7,318 bases of DNA. Origin: 2-12-FULL-43-11 sp035655355. GTDB lineage: Bacteria > Patescibacteriota > Minisyncoccia > UBA6257 > Colwellbacteraceae. The stretch is from positions 1-7,318 of the forward strand of contig DASRUQ010000044.1 in assembly GCA_035655355.1 (NCBI GenBank). The letters run 5' to 3'. The position numbers were made by a program, and so were the translations under genes. Numbering within the stretch: position 1 is the first letter of the stretch; every line of letters begins with the position of its first letter. This document shows positions 1 to 5,489 of the stretch, piece after piece. Under the pieces are notes generated by a model. It worked only from the letters and a program-made list of their open reading frames with translations, was not told the origin of the DNA and ran no database searches.

Positions 1-1284
1 GCCAATGGTTATAAAAGACAATACACCAGCGTTTCCCTGTCTCATGTTCTCGGGTTTGTGGGGTTTAGTGATGTAGATAATTCTTTTAAGGGCAGAACCG
101 GCCTGGAGGCGTATTACGACGACGTCTTAAAGGGGCAGGACGGCCAAACGGTTACCCGTAAGAATGCTCTTGGAGAAGCTCAAGGCACCGAAGTGGTTAG
201 TGAACCGAAGCAGGGGGACGAGCTTAAAACTACTATAGATTCTGGTCTGCAAGAGTACTTTTATAAAAGTATGTTGATGGGTCTCAATTCTCTTGGAAAA
301 ACTTCGGGTGTGGGCCTGGCTATAAATCCTAAAACCGGAGAAGTTCTAAGCCTTATCAGTCTTCCTACTTTTGACCCCAATAATCTCTCGGCGCCTCTCT
401 CGGACGCCAACAAACCATTTTTTAACAGAGCTGTTTCCGGAGTCTACAATCCTGGTTCAACTATCAAACCTATCCACGCCTCAGCTATTTTAAAAGAAAA
501 TATAGTGCCCCCCACCAAACAAATTCTTTCTATTGGTTATATAGAGATACCCAATCCATATTTTCCCGATAAACCAAGCCGTTTTTTGGACTGGAAGGCG
601 CATGGCTGGGTTGATCTTTACTCGGCCATCGCCAGATCTTCTGATGTCTATTTCTATGAAACCGTAGGAGGCTTTGAGGGTTTAAAAGGGTTGGGCATAG
701 ACAAATTGAATGATTATTGGAGGAAATTCGGTTTGGATAAAGTTACCGGCATTGATTTGCCTAGCGAGTCTTACGGTTTCCTGCCCAATCCAACAGAAAA
801 AGAAGCCCGCAGCGGTACGCCCTGGAGAGTCGGAGATACTTACAATGTTTCTATAGGCCAAGGAGATTTATCTATTAGTCCCTTGGAGCTAATAAACGGT
901 ATCGCGGCGATTGCCAATGGCGGCCCGGTTTACGTTCCTCACCTGAAACAAAGCGACCCTAAACAATTACTGGATTTATCTGACTTGAGCTCGCAATTTG
1001 CGGAAGTAAGGCGTGGCATGGAAGACGCCGTCTCTAAAAGTTACGGCGGGTCTAACGCGCTTTCTACATTACCAGTTAAGGTGGCGGGTAAGACAGGTAC
1101 CGCTCAAATAGAAAATAACGCTAAAATAAATGCTCTTTTTATCGGTTACGCGCCGGCCGAAGATCCGCAGATAGAAATTTTAGTTCTGGTTGAAGATGCT
1201 AAGGAAGGCAGTTTAAACGCCATTCCAATAGCTAAGGATGTTATGGAATGGTATTATGAAAATAGAATTAAGAATAAACAATGA
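1..1284 (+). CDS. mrdA: Class B penicillin-binding protein, PBP2-like (5' end missing)
   Basis: D,D-transpeptidase that cross-links peptidoglycan; PBP2-type enzymes act in cell elongation, anchored in the inner membrane by an N-terminal helix. The frame is already open at base 1, so the anchor and most of the dimerisation domain lie outside the window. A GTG at 58 falls inside the conserved 'SHVLGFVG' segment and is not the true start. Numbering from that GTG, 'GRTGLE' (12-17) is the usual class B junction motif. The transpeptidase triad is clear: STIK with nucleophile Ser134, Ser194-Ser195-Asp196 as the SxN/SxD motif, and Lys345-Thr-Gly-Thr. The C-terminus is complete, with no PASTA domain. 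The TGA stop overlaps the next ATG (ATGA), which implies translational coupling. The family is certain; PBP2 rather than FtsI is inferred from the motif style and from the missing PASTA domain. Confidence 0.93.
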   Translation, partial: ANGYKRQYTSVSLSHVLGFVGFSDVDNSFKGRTGLEAYYDDVLKGQDGQTVTRKNALGEAQGTEVVSEPKQGDELKTTIDSGLQEYFYKSMLMGLNSLGKTSGVGLAINPKTGEVLSLISLPTFDPNNLSAPLSDANKPFFNRAVSGVYNPGSTIKPIHASAILKENIVPPTKQILSIGYIEIPNPYFPDKPSRFLDWKAHGWVDLYSAIARSSDVYFYETVGGFEGLKGLGIDKLNDYWRKFGLDKVTGIDLPSESYGFLPNPTEKEARSGTPWRVGDTYNVSIGQGDLSISPLELINGIAAIANGGPVYVPHLKQSDPKQLLDLSDLSSQFAEVRRGMEDAVSKSYGGSNALSTLPVKVAGKTGTAQIENNAKINALFIGYAPAEDPQIEILVLVEDAKEGSLNAIPIAKDVMEWYYENRIKNKQ

Positions 1285-2297
1285 AAGGCAGCGAGTTGAG
1301 ACAAGATTTAGTTTCGGGAGATTGGATACTGATTGCCCCCGGTCGCGCGAAAAGACCAGAAGAATTCAGGCGTAAATCTAAACCACAGAAAAAGCCCAAA
1401 TCAGGCTGTCCTTTCGAAGATCCGCAGAAATCCGGGAACGGTCCGGTCATAGCTGTTTATGACAAAAATGGACATTTCGTGGACCCGAATTCAAAAAATT
1501 GGGGGTTACAAATATTCCCTAACAGATATCCGGCAGTTTCTCACAGCCGAGTTGAGCCTGAAGTCAGAAAAAAAGGCCCTTATCTATTTATGAAGGGAGT
1601 AGGGCATCACGATCTTCTTGTAACCAGGGATCATAACAAAAACTTTCCCAAACTTTCTAAGCTGGAAGGTTATACGGTTCTTAAAGCTTTCCGGGATAGA
1701 TATTTGTCCCTACTCGAGGCTAAAGATGTGGCTTATGTCTCTATGTTTAGTAACTGGGGGGAGAAAGCCGGCGCCTCCATTTACCATCCTCATTACCAAC
1801 TTTTAGGCGTGCCTATTATACCGCCTGTTGTAGAACACTCTCTGAAAGGTTCAGAAGTTTATTTCAAAAAGAATGGAGAATGCGTTCACTGTACGGAAAT
1901 AGCCATGGAACTTCACGACAAAAAGAGGATAGTCTTTGAGAACGCCTGTGCTGTCGCTTTTGCTCCTTTCGTTTCCAGAGGGGAATTCGAACTTAGAGTT
2001 TTCCCTAAAAGTCACATTCCTTTCTTTGAAGAAACTCCGGATTCAATTTTATTATGCGTTTCCGAAGCTCTCCAGAAAGTCTTAAGGGGGTTTGAAACAT
2101 CTCTTAATTCTCCTGATTATAACTTCTTCATCCATACAGCTCCAACTAAAAACAAAAAATCCCACACCCATTTCCACTGGTATATAGAGATTCAGCCCAA
2201 GCTGAATATCTCGGCTGGTTTCGAATTGAGTACGGGCATAGAGGTTAACGTGGTTCCCCCTGAAGACGCGGCTAAACTTTTAAGACGCTATGTTTGA
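1281..2297 (+). CDS. galT: GalT-like nucleotidylyltransferase (HIT superfamily)
   Basis: Probably transfers a nucleotidyl group between a sugar-1-phosphate and a nucleotide sugar, as galactose-1-phosphate uridylyltransferase does in the Leloir pathway; cytosolic. The N-terminus has the family pattern R-x-D-x3-G-D-W (7-15), 'IAPGRAKRP' (18-26) and 'FPNRYPA' (79-85). The active site His169-Pro-His171-Tyr-Gln173 follows 'GAS', with His171 as the expected nucleotidylated histidine. The second half has 'FPKSH' (241-245) and 'HTHFHW' (295-300). At 338 residues the length is normal. The first zinc CxxC is altered (Cys43-Pro-Phe-Glu46), while a second CxxC (Cys201, Cys204) resembles the extra metal site of ADP-glucose phosphorylase relatives. 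Substrate is therefore uncertain: UDP-galactose/glucose or ADP-glucose. It overlaps the PBP2 gene by 4 nt and dedA by 8 nt, and no Shine-Dalgarno is seen. Confidence 0.85.
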   Translation: MKGSELRQDLVSGDWILIAPGRAKRPEEFRRKSKPQKKPKSGCPFEDPQKSGNGPVIAVYDKNGHFVDPNSKNWGLQIFPNRYPAVSHSRVEPEVRKKGPYLFMKGVGHHDLLVTRDHNKNFPKLSKLEGYTVLKAFRDRYLSLLEAKDVAYVSMFSNWGEKAGASIYHPHYQLLGVPIIPPVVEHSLKGSEVYFKKNGECVHCTEIAMELHDKKRIVFENACAVAFAPFVSRGEFELRVFPKSHIPFFEETPDSILLCVSEALQKVLRGFETSLNSPDYNFFIHTAPTKNKKSHTHFHWYIEIQPKLNISAGFELSTGIEVNVVPPEDAAKLLRRYV

Positions 2298-2907
2298 AGC
2301 CATAGTAACCGCGGTTTCCAGCTTCATTCTGGGAGTTATTTCTTATTCCGGTTACTGGGGTATTTTTATTTTAATGGTTGTGGAGAGCGCCAACATTCCG
2401 GCTCCCTCCGAAATCATCATGACTTTCTCTGGTTTTCTGGCCTCTTCGGGAGAATTAAATTTCTGGGCAGTGGTTTCTGTGGCCACTTTCGCCAACTTTA
2501 TCGGTTCTATCTTAAGCTATTGGCTGGCTCGCTACTACGGTCGCGAAGGAATTAATTTTTTAATCAAGATTCTTATCCTTGATGACGATGATGTGGTCTT
2601 AGCCGAAAAATGGTTCAACCGTTTCGGTTTAACATCTTCCTTTATAGGCCGGCTTTTGCCTATAGTCAGAACATTCATTTCTTTGCCAGCTGGACTTTTT
2701 AAAGTTAATCTCTGGAAATTCTCTATCCTCACTCTCTTGGGTTCTTTTATTTGGTGCCTAGCTCTCACTTCAGCGGGCTATTTGGCGGGAGAAAATTGGG
2801 AAACCGTGGAGCCGTACTTTAGAGCTTTTGATGGCGTTATCGTGGTCGTGGCTGTCGTCATCATTTCTTGGCTAGTCTATCGTAGGCTCCATAAAGTGTT
2901 AAAATAG
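2290..2907 (+). CDS. DedA/VTT-domain membrane protein
   Basis: Polytopic inner-membrane protein of the DedA family. Members are linked to envelope homeostasis and to flipping of lipids such as undecaprenyl phosphate and phosphatidylethanolamine. Visible signatures are 'NIPAPSE' (35-41, with the conserved acidic Glu41), a Gly/Tyr/Arg-rich 'YWLARYYGREG' (77-87), and F-x-G-R-x2-P-x2-R-T (118-128, Arg121 and Arg127) followed by 'PAG'. Hydrophobic segments lie at about 10-32, 42-54, 58-80, 140-166 and 182-197, with the VTT core between 30 and 165. At 205 residues it is typical. Its ATG overlaps the galT stop by 8 nt, so coupling is likely. Together with the PBP2 gene and the GtrA-like gene it suggests a cell-envelope module; undecaprenyl phosphate recycling would fit but is inference. 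Confidence 0.9.
   Translation: MFEAIVTAVSSFILGVISYSGYWGIFILMVVESANIPAPSEIIMTFSGFLASSGELNFWAVVSVATFANFIGSILSYWLARYYGREGINFLIKILILDDDDVVLAEKWFNRFGLTSSFIGRLLPIVRTFISLPAGLFKVNLWKFSILTLLGSFIWCLALTSAGYLAGENWETVEPYFRAFDGVIVVVAVVIISWLVYRRLHKVLK
2897..2905 (+). promoter_or_regulatory. Possible extended -10 promoter at the tpiA start
   Basis: TGT (2897-2899) followed by TAAAAT (2900-2905) fits an extended -10 with one mismatch. The predicted transcript start is 2912, the A of the tpiA ATG. No convincing -35 is seen. It would explain how tpiA starts when its AGGAG is too close to the ATG to work as a normal Shine-Dalgarno. Confidence 0.35.
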
Positions 2908-2911
2908 GAGT

Positions 2912-3628
2912 ATGCGGAAGCTTATAATAGCTAACTGGAAATCCAATCCTGGCAGTCCTGCCTCAGCCGTTAAACTTGCCAGAGCCACCGACAGGGTAGG
3001 AATAGTAATAGCTCCGCCCCATGTTTTTTTAGAGCACGTGGCGGAAGTCCTAAATAAATCAGAATTAGGGGCACAGGACGTATATGGCGCCAAATCAGGC
3101 CCCTATACCGGTGAAGCATCGCTCAATCAGCTTAAATCTTTAGGTGTGAAATACATTATCCTAGGCCACTCCGAAAGAAGAAAATATCTTAAAGAATCTG
3201 ACGAACTTATAGCCCTGAAAGTTAAAGCGGCCCTCAAGGCGGGCTTTAAAGTTATTTTATGCGTGGGGGAGGGAAGTGCGATAAGGCGTCGCGGTCTCAC
3301 CGCTTCTAAAAAATTTGTCCTTAATCAACTTAAGAGTGATATTCCCAGGCGGGTTCAGAAGGGCAAACTTATAGTGGCTTACGAGCCCGTCTGGGCCATA
3401 AGCACCTTTAAAGGAGCTAAGCCCGATACTCCGGAAGGAGCATCCCTAATGATAAGCTTTATTAAAAAAACGCTCTCCAAGATTAAGCCTAAAGTTATTT
3501 ACGGGGGTTCGGTTAATGCCAGTAACGCCAAAGCTTTTCTCAAAGAGCGCGTCATAGATGGAGCCTTGATCGGAGGAATAAGTCTTAAGCCACTTGAATT
3601 CCATAAGATAATTAGTGATATAATGTAA
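2912..3628 (+). CDS. tpiA: Triosephosphate isomerase
   Basis: Interconverts dihydroxyacetone phosphate and glyceraldehyde 3-phosphate in glycolysis; cytosolic (beta/alpha)8 barrel. Catalytic residues are in place: Asn8-Trp-Lys10, His86 in 'LGHSERR' (84-90), and Glu158 in 'AYEPVWA' (156-162). The phosphate loop 'YGGSVN' (197-202) and 'GALIGGISL' (217-225) are also present. At 238 residues it is slightly short (usual about 250). Loop 6 is unusual: after PVWA comes I-S-T-F-K-G rather than I-G-T-G-K-T, so two flexible-lid glycines are Ser164 and Phe166. The start is fixed by the family's N-terminus. AGGAG (2906-2910) sits only 1 nt from the ATG, too close for normal Shine-Dalgarno use. It lies 4 nt after dedA and 2 nt before the SIMPL gene. 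pgk, two steps on in the pathway, is 1.9 kb downstream. Confidence 0.95.
   Translation: MRKLIIANWKSNPGSPASAVKLARATDRVGIVIAPPHVFLEHVAEVLNKSELGAQDVYGAKSGPYTGEASLNQLKSLGVKYIILGHSERRKYLKESDELIALKVKAALKAGFKVILCVGEGSAIRRRGLTASKKFVLNQLKSDIPRRVQKGKLIVAYEPVWAISTFKGAKPDTPEGASLMISFIKKTLSKIKPKVIYGGSVNASNAKAFLKERVIDGALIGGISLKPLEFHKIISDIM
3594..3624 (+). promoter_or_regulatory. Extended -10 promoter at the SIMPL gene start
   Basis: TGA directly precedes TATAAT (3619-3624), a full extended -10 element, with TTGAAT (3594-3599) at a long 19-nt spacing. Counting 7 nt from the box places the transcript start at 3631, the A of the ATG. This implies a leaderless secondary transcript inside the operon. Confidence 0.5.
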
Positions 3629-3630
3629 GT

Positions 3631-4392
3631 ATGAATATACAGATGAAAGAAATAGACTTCTATCAGATTTTAAAAAGTGTCCTCATGGTCGTTGTTATAG
3701 TGGCGGTTCTCATAGGAACGCATCTTGGCTTAGAGTGGGGAAATTCCCTCTATCCATCGAGGAGCATAACAGTGAGCGCGGAGGGCAAGACAACTGTTTC
3801 ACCGGATATCGCCAAACTTTCCTTCTCGGTGATATCCGAAGGCGGCAACCCTGCGGCTCTTGAGACGGATAACGCCAAAAAGGTAACTGCCGCTGTGGAT
3901 TACGTTAAAAGCCAGGGGGTGGACGATAAAGACATCAGGACTTCAAGCTACGACCTTTCCCCTAAATATGTTTATAACGATACCACCAGGAAAAGTTACA
4001 TAGACGGTTACACCATGACTCAGACCACTTCGGTTAAAGTTAGAGACTTGAATAAAGTTGCCGATATTCTCGGCGGTTTATCGGAAAGAGGTGTTAATCA
4101 AATAGGCTCGGTAACTTTCACTGTTGATGACCCAGATAAATACCTGGATCAGGCGAGAGCCGATGCCTTCAATAAAGCCGCAGCTAAAGCCAAACTGATG
4201 GCGGAGGTTAATCGTGTCAGAATTGTGAGAGTAACTAATTTCTATGAATCTCAAGGCGGCCCTATCCCTTATTACGACACTTACAGCAAGGGAGGAGGAG
4301 CCTTGGGGATGGGAACTTCGGTCGCCCCCAGTATTTCTGCCGGCAGCAGCGATTTAACAGTTCAAGTCAGTGTTACTTATGAAATTGAATAA
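3631..4392 (+). CDS. Membrane-anchored SIMPL-domain (DUF541, YggE-like) protein
   Basis: Extracytoplasmic protein of the SIMPL family; YggE of E. coli is linked to oxidative stress, but the biochemical role is unknown. A short cytoplasmic tail is followed by one helix (about 14-35) acting as an uncleaved anchor; no lipobox cysteine is seen. The SIMPL domain spans about 45-205: it begins 'ITVSAEGKTTVSPDIAKL' (46-63), has 'DIRTSSYDLSPKY' (101-113), and ends with the helix 'ARADAFNKAAAKAKLMAE' (175-192). A Gly/Ser-rich linker (about 208-240) leads to a last strand, 'DLTVQVSVTYEIE' (241-253). ATG 3631 is preferred; ATG 3643 is possible, would remove four residues and keep the anchor. It is 2 nt after tpiA. 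A perfect extended -10 box ends 6 nt before the ATG, so it may also have its own leaderless transcript. Confidence 0.9.
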   Translation: MNIQMKEIDFYQILKSVLMVVVIVAVLIGTHLGLEWGNSLYPSRSITVSAEGKTTVSPDIAKLSFSVISEGGNPAALETDNAKKVTAAVDYVKSQGVDDKDIRTSSYDLSPKYVYNDTTRKSYIDGYTMTQTTSVKVRDLNKVADILGGLSERGVNQIGSVTFTVDDPDKYLDQARADAFNKAAAKAKLMAEVNRVRIVRVTNFYESQGGPIPYYDTYSKGGGALGMGTSVAPSISAGSSDLTVQVSVTYEIE

Positions 4393-4477
4393 AAATAAAA
4401 AAGAATTAGCCGTTAAAGTCTTTGTGATTACTTTTGTTCTGATAATGATAGTCTCACTTAGCTTCCCATTCTTTTAG
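4379..4477 (+). CDS. Small single-helix membrane protein, 32 residues
   Basis: Not recognised as a named family. The ATG overlaps the last 14 nt of the SIMPL gene in another frame, and the TAG lies 11 nt before the next gene, so it fills an otherwise 96-nt gap inside the operon. The peptide has a lysine-rich start (M-K-L-N-K-N-K-K-E-L) followed by one hydrophobic stretch of about 20 residues rich in V, I, F, L and M, ending P-F-F. By the positive-inside rule the N-terminus should stay in the cytoplasm. No cysteine or catalytic motif is seen. It could be a small partner of a neighbouring membrane protein (SIMPL, GtrA or DedA), or a chance frame; the Lys-head/hydrophobic-tail layout and fit between two genes favour a real gene. 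Confidence 0.55.
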   Translation: MKLNKNKKELAVKVFVITFVLIMIVSLSFPFF

Positions 4478-4488
4478 TAACCAGTTTA

Positions 4489-5124
4489 ATGGATAAAAGA
4501 GATTATAAGTTCGGTTTGTCGGCGGGCTTGCTCATAGGCATCTTTTTCTTACCGATTCTAAACGTCACGGAACCGGCTCTCTATGCAAGTTACTATCCTT
4601 ATATAATCCCATTCTTTTTGATTGGAACACCCGTTGGGCTTCTGGTAGCAAAAGCGATAAGCGGTAAAATAAGCATCGTCTGGCCGATAGCGAAGTTCGG
4701 CGTTATTGGAGTTCTTAACACCTTGATAGATTGGGGAGTTCTCGGGTTTCTAACCCTATACTTTGCCGTTGACCCAAAAGAAGAATTCATCTTATTTGGC
4801 CTGTTCGGCTTAACTTTTTATTTCCTCTATAAAAGCGCCTCATTCGTTGTTGCTAACGTTAACAGTTATTTCTGGAATAAATACTGGACATTTTCAGGAA
4901 ATATAAGCAAAAAGACTCCTCAGGAATTTATCCAGTTTTTCGCGGTCAGCGTCATTGGTTTCCTTCTTAACGTAGGTATTGCCGTTTATATATTCAGTAG
5001 TATCCAGCCTGCTGCCGGTTTCAACTCCGATCAGTGGGGTATTGTTGGCGCGGCGCTCGGAAGCTTAGCTGGATTAATTTGGAACTTCATTGGCTATAAG
5101 CTCTTCGTTTTCAAGAGCCGTTGA
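4489..5124 (+). CDS. GtrA-like polytopic membrane protein
   Basis: GtrA-family proteins are small four-helix membrane proteins, several of which are thought to move undecaprenyl-phosphate-linked sugars across the membrane for surface polysaccharide decoration. The GtrA domain covers about 66-211: 'KFGVIGVLNTLIDWG' (69-83), 'ANVNSYFWNKYWTFSG' (122-137), 'FIQFFAVSVIGFLLNVGIA' (147-165) and the closing W-N-F-x-G-Y-K-x-F-V-F-K (198-209). An extra N-terminal part with two hydrophobic segments (about 8-25 and 35-56) comes first, so the protein is longer (211) than the roughly 120-150 residues of simple members. No Shine-Dalgarno precedes ATG 4489. It is the last gene of the string, and its TGA overlaps the -35 box of the promoter at 5121. 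A role in glycan or lipid-carrier transport is inference. Confidence 0.85.
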   Translation: MDKRDYKFGLSAGLLIGIFFLPILNVTEPALYASYYPYIIPFFLIGTPVGLLVAKAISGKISIVWPIAKFGVIGVLNTLIDWGVLGFLTLYFAVDPKEEFILFGLFGLTFYFLYKSASFVVANVNSYFWNKYWTFSGNISKKTPQEFIQFFAVSVIGFLLNVGIAVYIFSSIQPAAGFNSDQWGIVGAALGSLAGLIWNFIGYKLFVFKSR

Positions 5125-5149
5125 CTTTTAGTAAAAAATAGTGTATAGT
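5121..5149 (+). promoter_or_regulatory. Strong sigma70-type promoter driving the gtrA-pgk intergenic transcript
   Basis: TTGACT (5121-5126) and TATAGT (5144-5149) are separated by exactly 17 nt, each one base away from consensus. The -35 box shares bases with the gtrA TGA stop (5122-5124). Start of transcription is expected near 5156, just before the leader hairpin. Confidence 0.7.
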
Positions 5150-5161
5150 GCCTTCAGAGTG

Positions 5162-5205
5162 AGTGATTAGCAATCCCTAGTAACTCGTTACCGAGGATTG
5201 TCACT
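5162..5205 (+). other. Leader hairpin of the gtrA-pgk transcript
   Basis: AGTGA (5162-5166) pairs with TCACT (5201-5205). After a 4-nt one-sided bulge (TTAG), CAATCC (5171-5176) pairs with GGATTG (5195-5200), and GTAA (5180-5183) with TTAC (5188-5191) around a CTCG loop. It lies at the predicted 5' end of the RNA, just after the promoter. Fifteen base pairs in three co-axial blocks are more than expected by chance in a stretch this short. Confidence 0.5.
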
Positions 5206-5217
5206 AAAATTTGTTGG

Positions 5218-5250
5218 TTTAAACCCCTTCTTAGGAAGGGGTTTAAATTT
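5218..5250 (+). terminator. Perfect 13-bp hairpin, probable intrinsic terminator
   Basis: TTTAAACCCCTTC (5218-5230) and GAAGGGGTTTAAA (5235-5247) are exact reverse complements around a TTAG loop, with TTT following. The stem is strong but the U-run is short and then A-rich, so termination may be partial. It could end read-through from the upstream operon, end a roughly 95-nt RNA from the promoter at 5121, or act as an attenuator. The arms also end in AAA/TTT, so on the opposite strand the stem has a similar short T-run. Confidence 0.55.
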
Positions 5251-5263
5251 GATAAAATAAACT

Positions 5264-5275
5264 CGCTCTTTAACA
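5264..5275 (+). promoter_or_regulatory. boxA-like antitermination sequence
   Basis: CGCTCTTTAACA differs by one base from the E. coli rrn boxA, TGCTCTTTAACA, which NusB and ribosomal protein S10 bind in RNA. It lies 17 nt after the perfect hairpin at 5218-5247, in the sense orientation of the predicted transcript. No rRNA gene is nearby. A single 12-nt match is suggestive only. Confidence 0.35.
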
Positions 5276-5293
5276 ATTAACAAAAACCGGCTT

Positions 5294-5437
5294 ATGAAAA
5301 AGCTATCTGTTATGCTTTTACTTCCGGCTCCCAAGCCGATGAAGCTGCTCTCCGGGCGTCCTAAAGTATTACTGCTGCCTTCGCCTCCGGCGAAAGTTAC
5401 AGAAGTCATATTTCTACCGGCTGCTGGGACAGCTTAA
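5294..5437 (+). CDS. Possible 47-residue small ORF (doubtful)
   Basis: An ATG-initiated frame starts M-K-K-L-S-V-M-L-L-L-P and ends with TAA 4 nt before an intrinsic terminator, inside a promoter-terminator unit. The peptide is rich in Leu, Pro, Lys and Val and matches no family I know. Its start resembles a very short signal-like segment, but no helix long enough to span a membrane follows. There is no Shine-Dalgarno and no leaderless-type -10 box before the ATG. Another + frame (5287-5364, no start codon) and a - strand frame are equally open, and small GC-rich inverted repeats run through the stretch, so a non-coding structured RNA explains it at least as well. Confidence 0.2.
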   Translation: MKKLSVMLLLPAPKPMKLLSGRPKVLLLPSPPAKVTEVIFLPAAGTA

Positions 5438-5441
5438 GCTT

Positions 5442-5472
5442 AAAAGGGCCACATTTAATCGTGGCTCTTTTT
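5442..5472 (+). terminator. Intrinsic terminator upstream of pgk
   Basis: AAAAGGGCCAC (5442-5452) pairs with GTGGCTCTTTT (5461-5471) through one G-T wobble, around an 8-nt loop, and the right arm runs into TTTTT (5468-5472). A GC-rich stem with a U-tract is the classic Rho-independent form. It isolates pgk from transcription upstream and leaves only 17 nt between its end and the pgk ATG. Confidence 0.75.
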
Positions 5473-5482
5473 CGTATATAAT
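5454..5482 (+). promoter_or_regulatory. pgk promoter, leaderless or nearly so
   Basis: A perfect TATAAT (5477-5482) lies 7 nt before the pgk ATG, so transcription should begin about 1 nt before or at the start codon. The -35 is poor: TTTAAT (5454-5459) at 17 nt spacing falls in the loop of the preceding terminator. Because that terminator would stop upstream transcription, pgk needs its own promoter and this is the only good candidate. Confidence 0.6.
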
Positions 5483-5489
5483 TCCTCCT

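Larger units (their letters stand above)
5156..5472 (+). ncRNA. Candidate structured transcript of unknown class between gtrA and pgk
   Basis: The gtrA-pgk gap of 365 nt holds a complete-looking transcription unit: a promoter at 5121-5149, then about 317 nt to an intrinsic terminator at 5442-5472. Structures seen in order are a long hairpin (5162-5205); a perfect 13-bp hairpin (5218-5247); a boxA-like site (5264-5275); AAAAGC/GCTTTT (5298-5303 with 5314-5319); CGGCT/AGCCG (5325-5329 with 5334-5338); TTCGCC/GGCGAA (5380-5385 with 5389-5394); and GCTG/CAGC near 5420-5433. CGGCTT at 5288-5293 could also pair with AAGCCG at 5333-5338, which gives two competing folds. It does not match tmRNA, SRP RNA, RNase P RNA or any riboswitch I know. 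If the 5218 hairpin terminates, the main product would be about 95 nt. It could be one RNA, two RNAs, or a peptide mRNA with a long leader. Confidence 0.4.

Noticed and set aside
1263..1268. TAGAAT as a -10 box for the galT-like gene
   Set aside because: No -35, no extended -10 and an AT-rich setting at the end of the PBP2 gene; coupling by the ATGA overlap suffices.
5249..5277. Second promoter TTGATA-17-AACAAT after the first hairpin
   Set aside because: The -10 matches only four of six bases and the same bases are better explained as boxA-like; AT-rich background makes such matches common.
5188..5409. Open frame on the - strand across the intergenic region
   Set aside because: It runs through both arms of the terminator-like hairpin and against the promoter and terminators; the peptide matches no family I know.
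5121..5473. tmRNA, SRP RNA or RNase P RNA as the identity of the intergenic RNA
   Set aside because: No tRNA-like ends (no GGTTCGA-type T-loop, no CCA-side acceptor), no degron-like tag ending in LAA, and no SRP or RNase P core motif seen on either strand.
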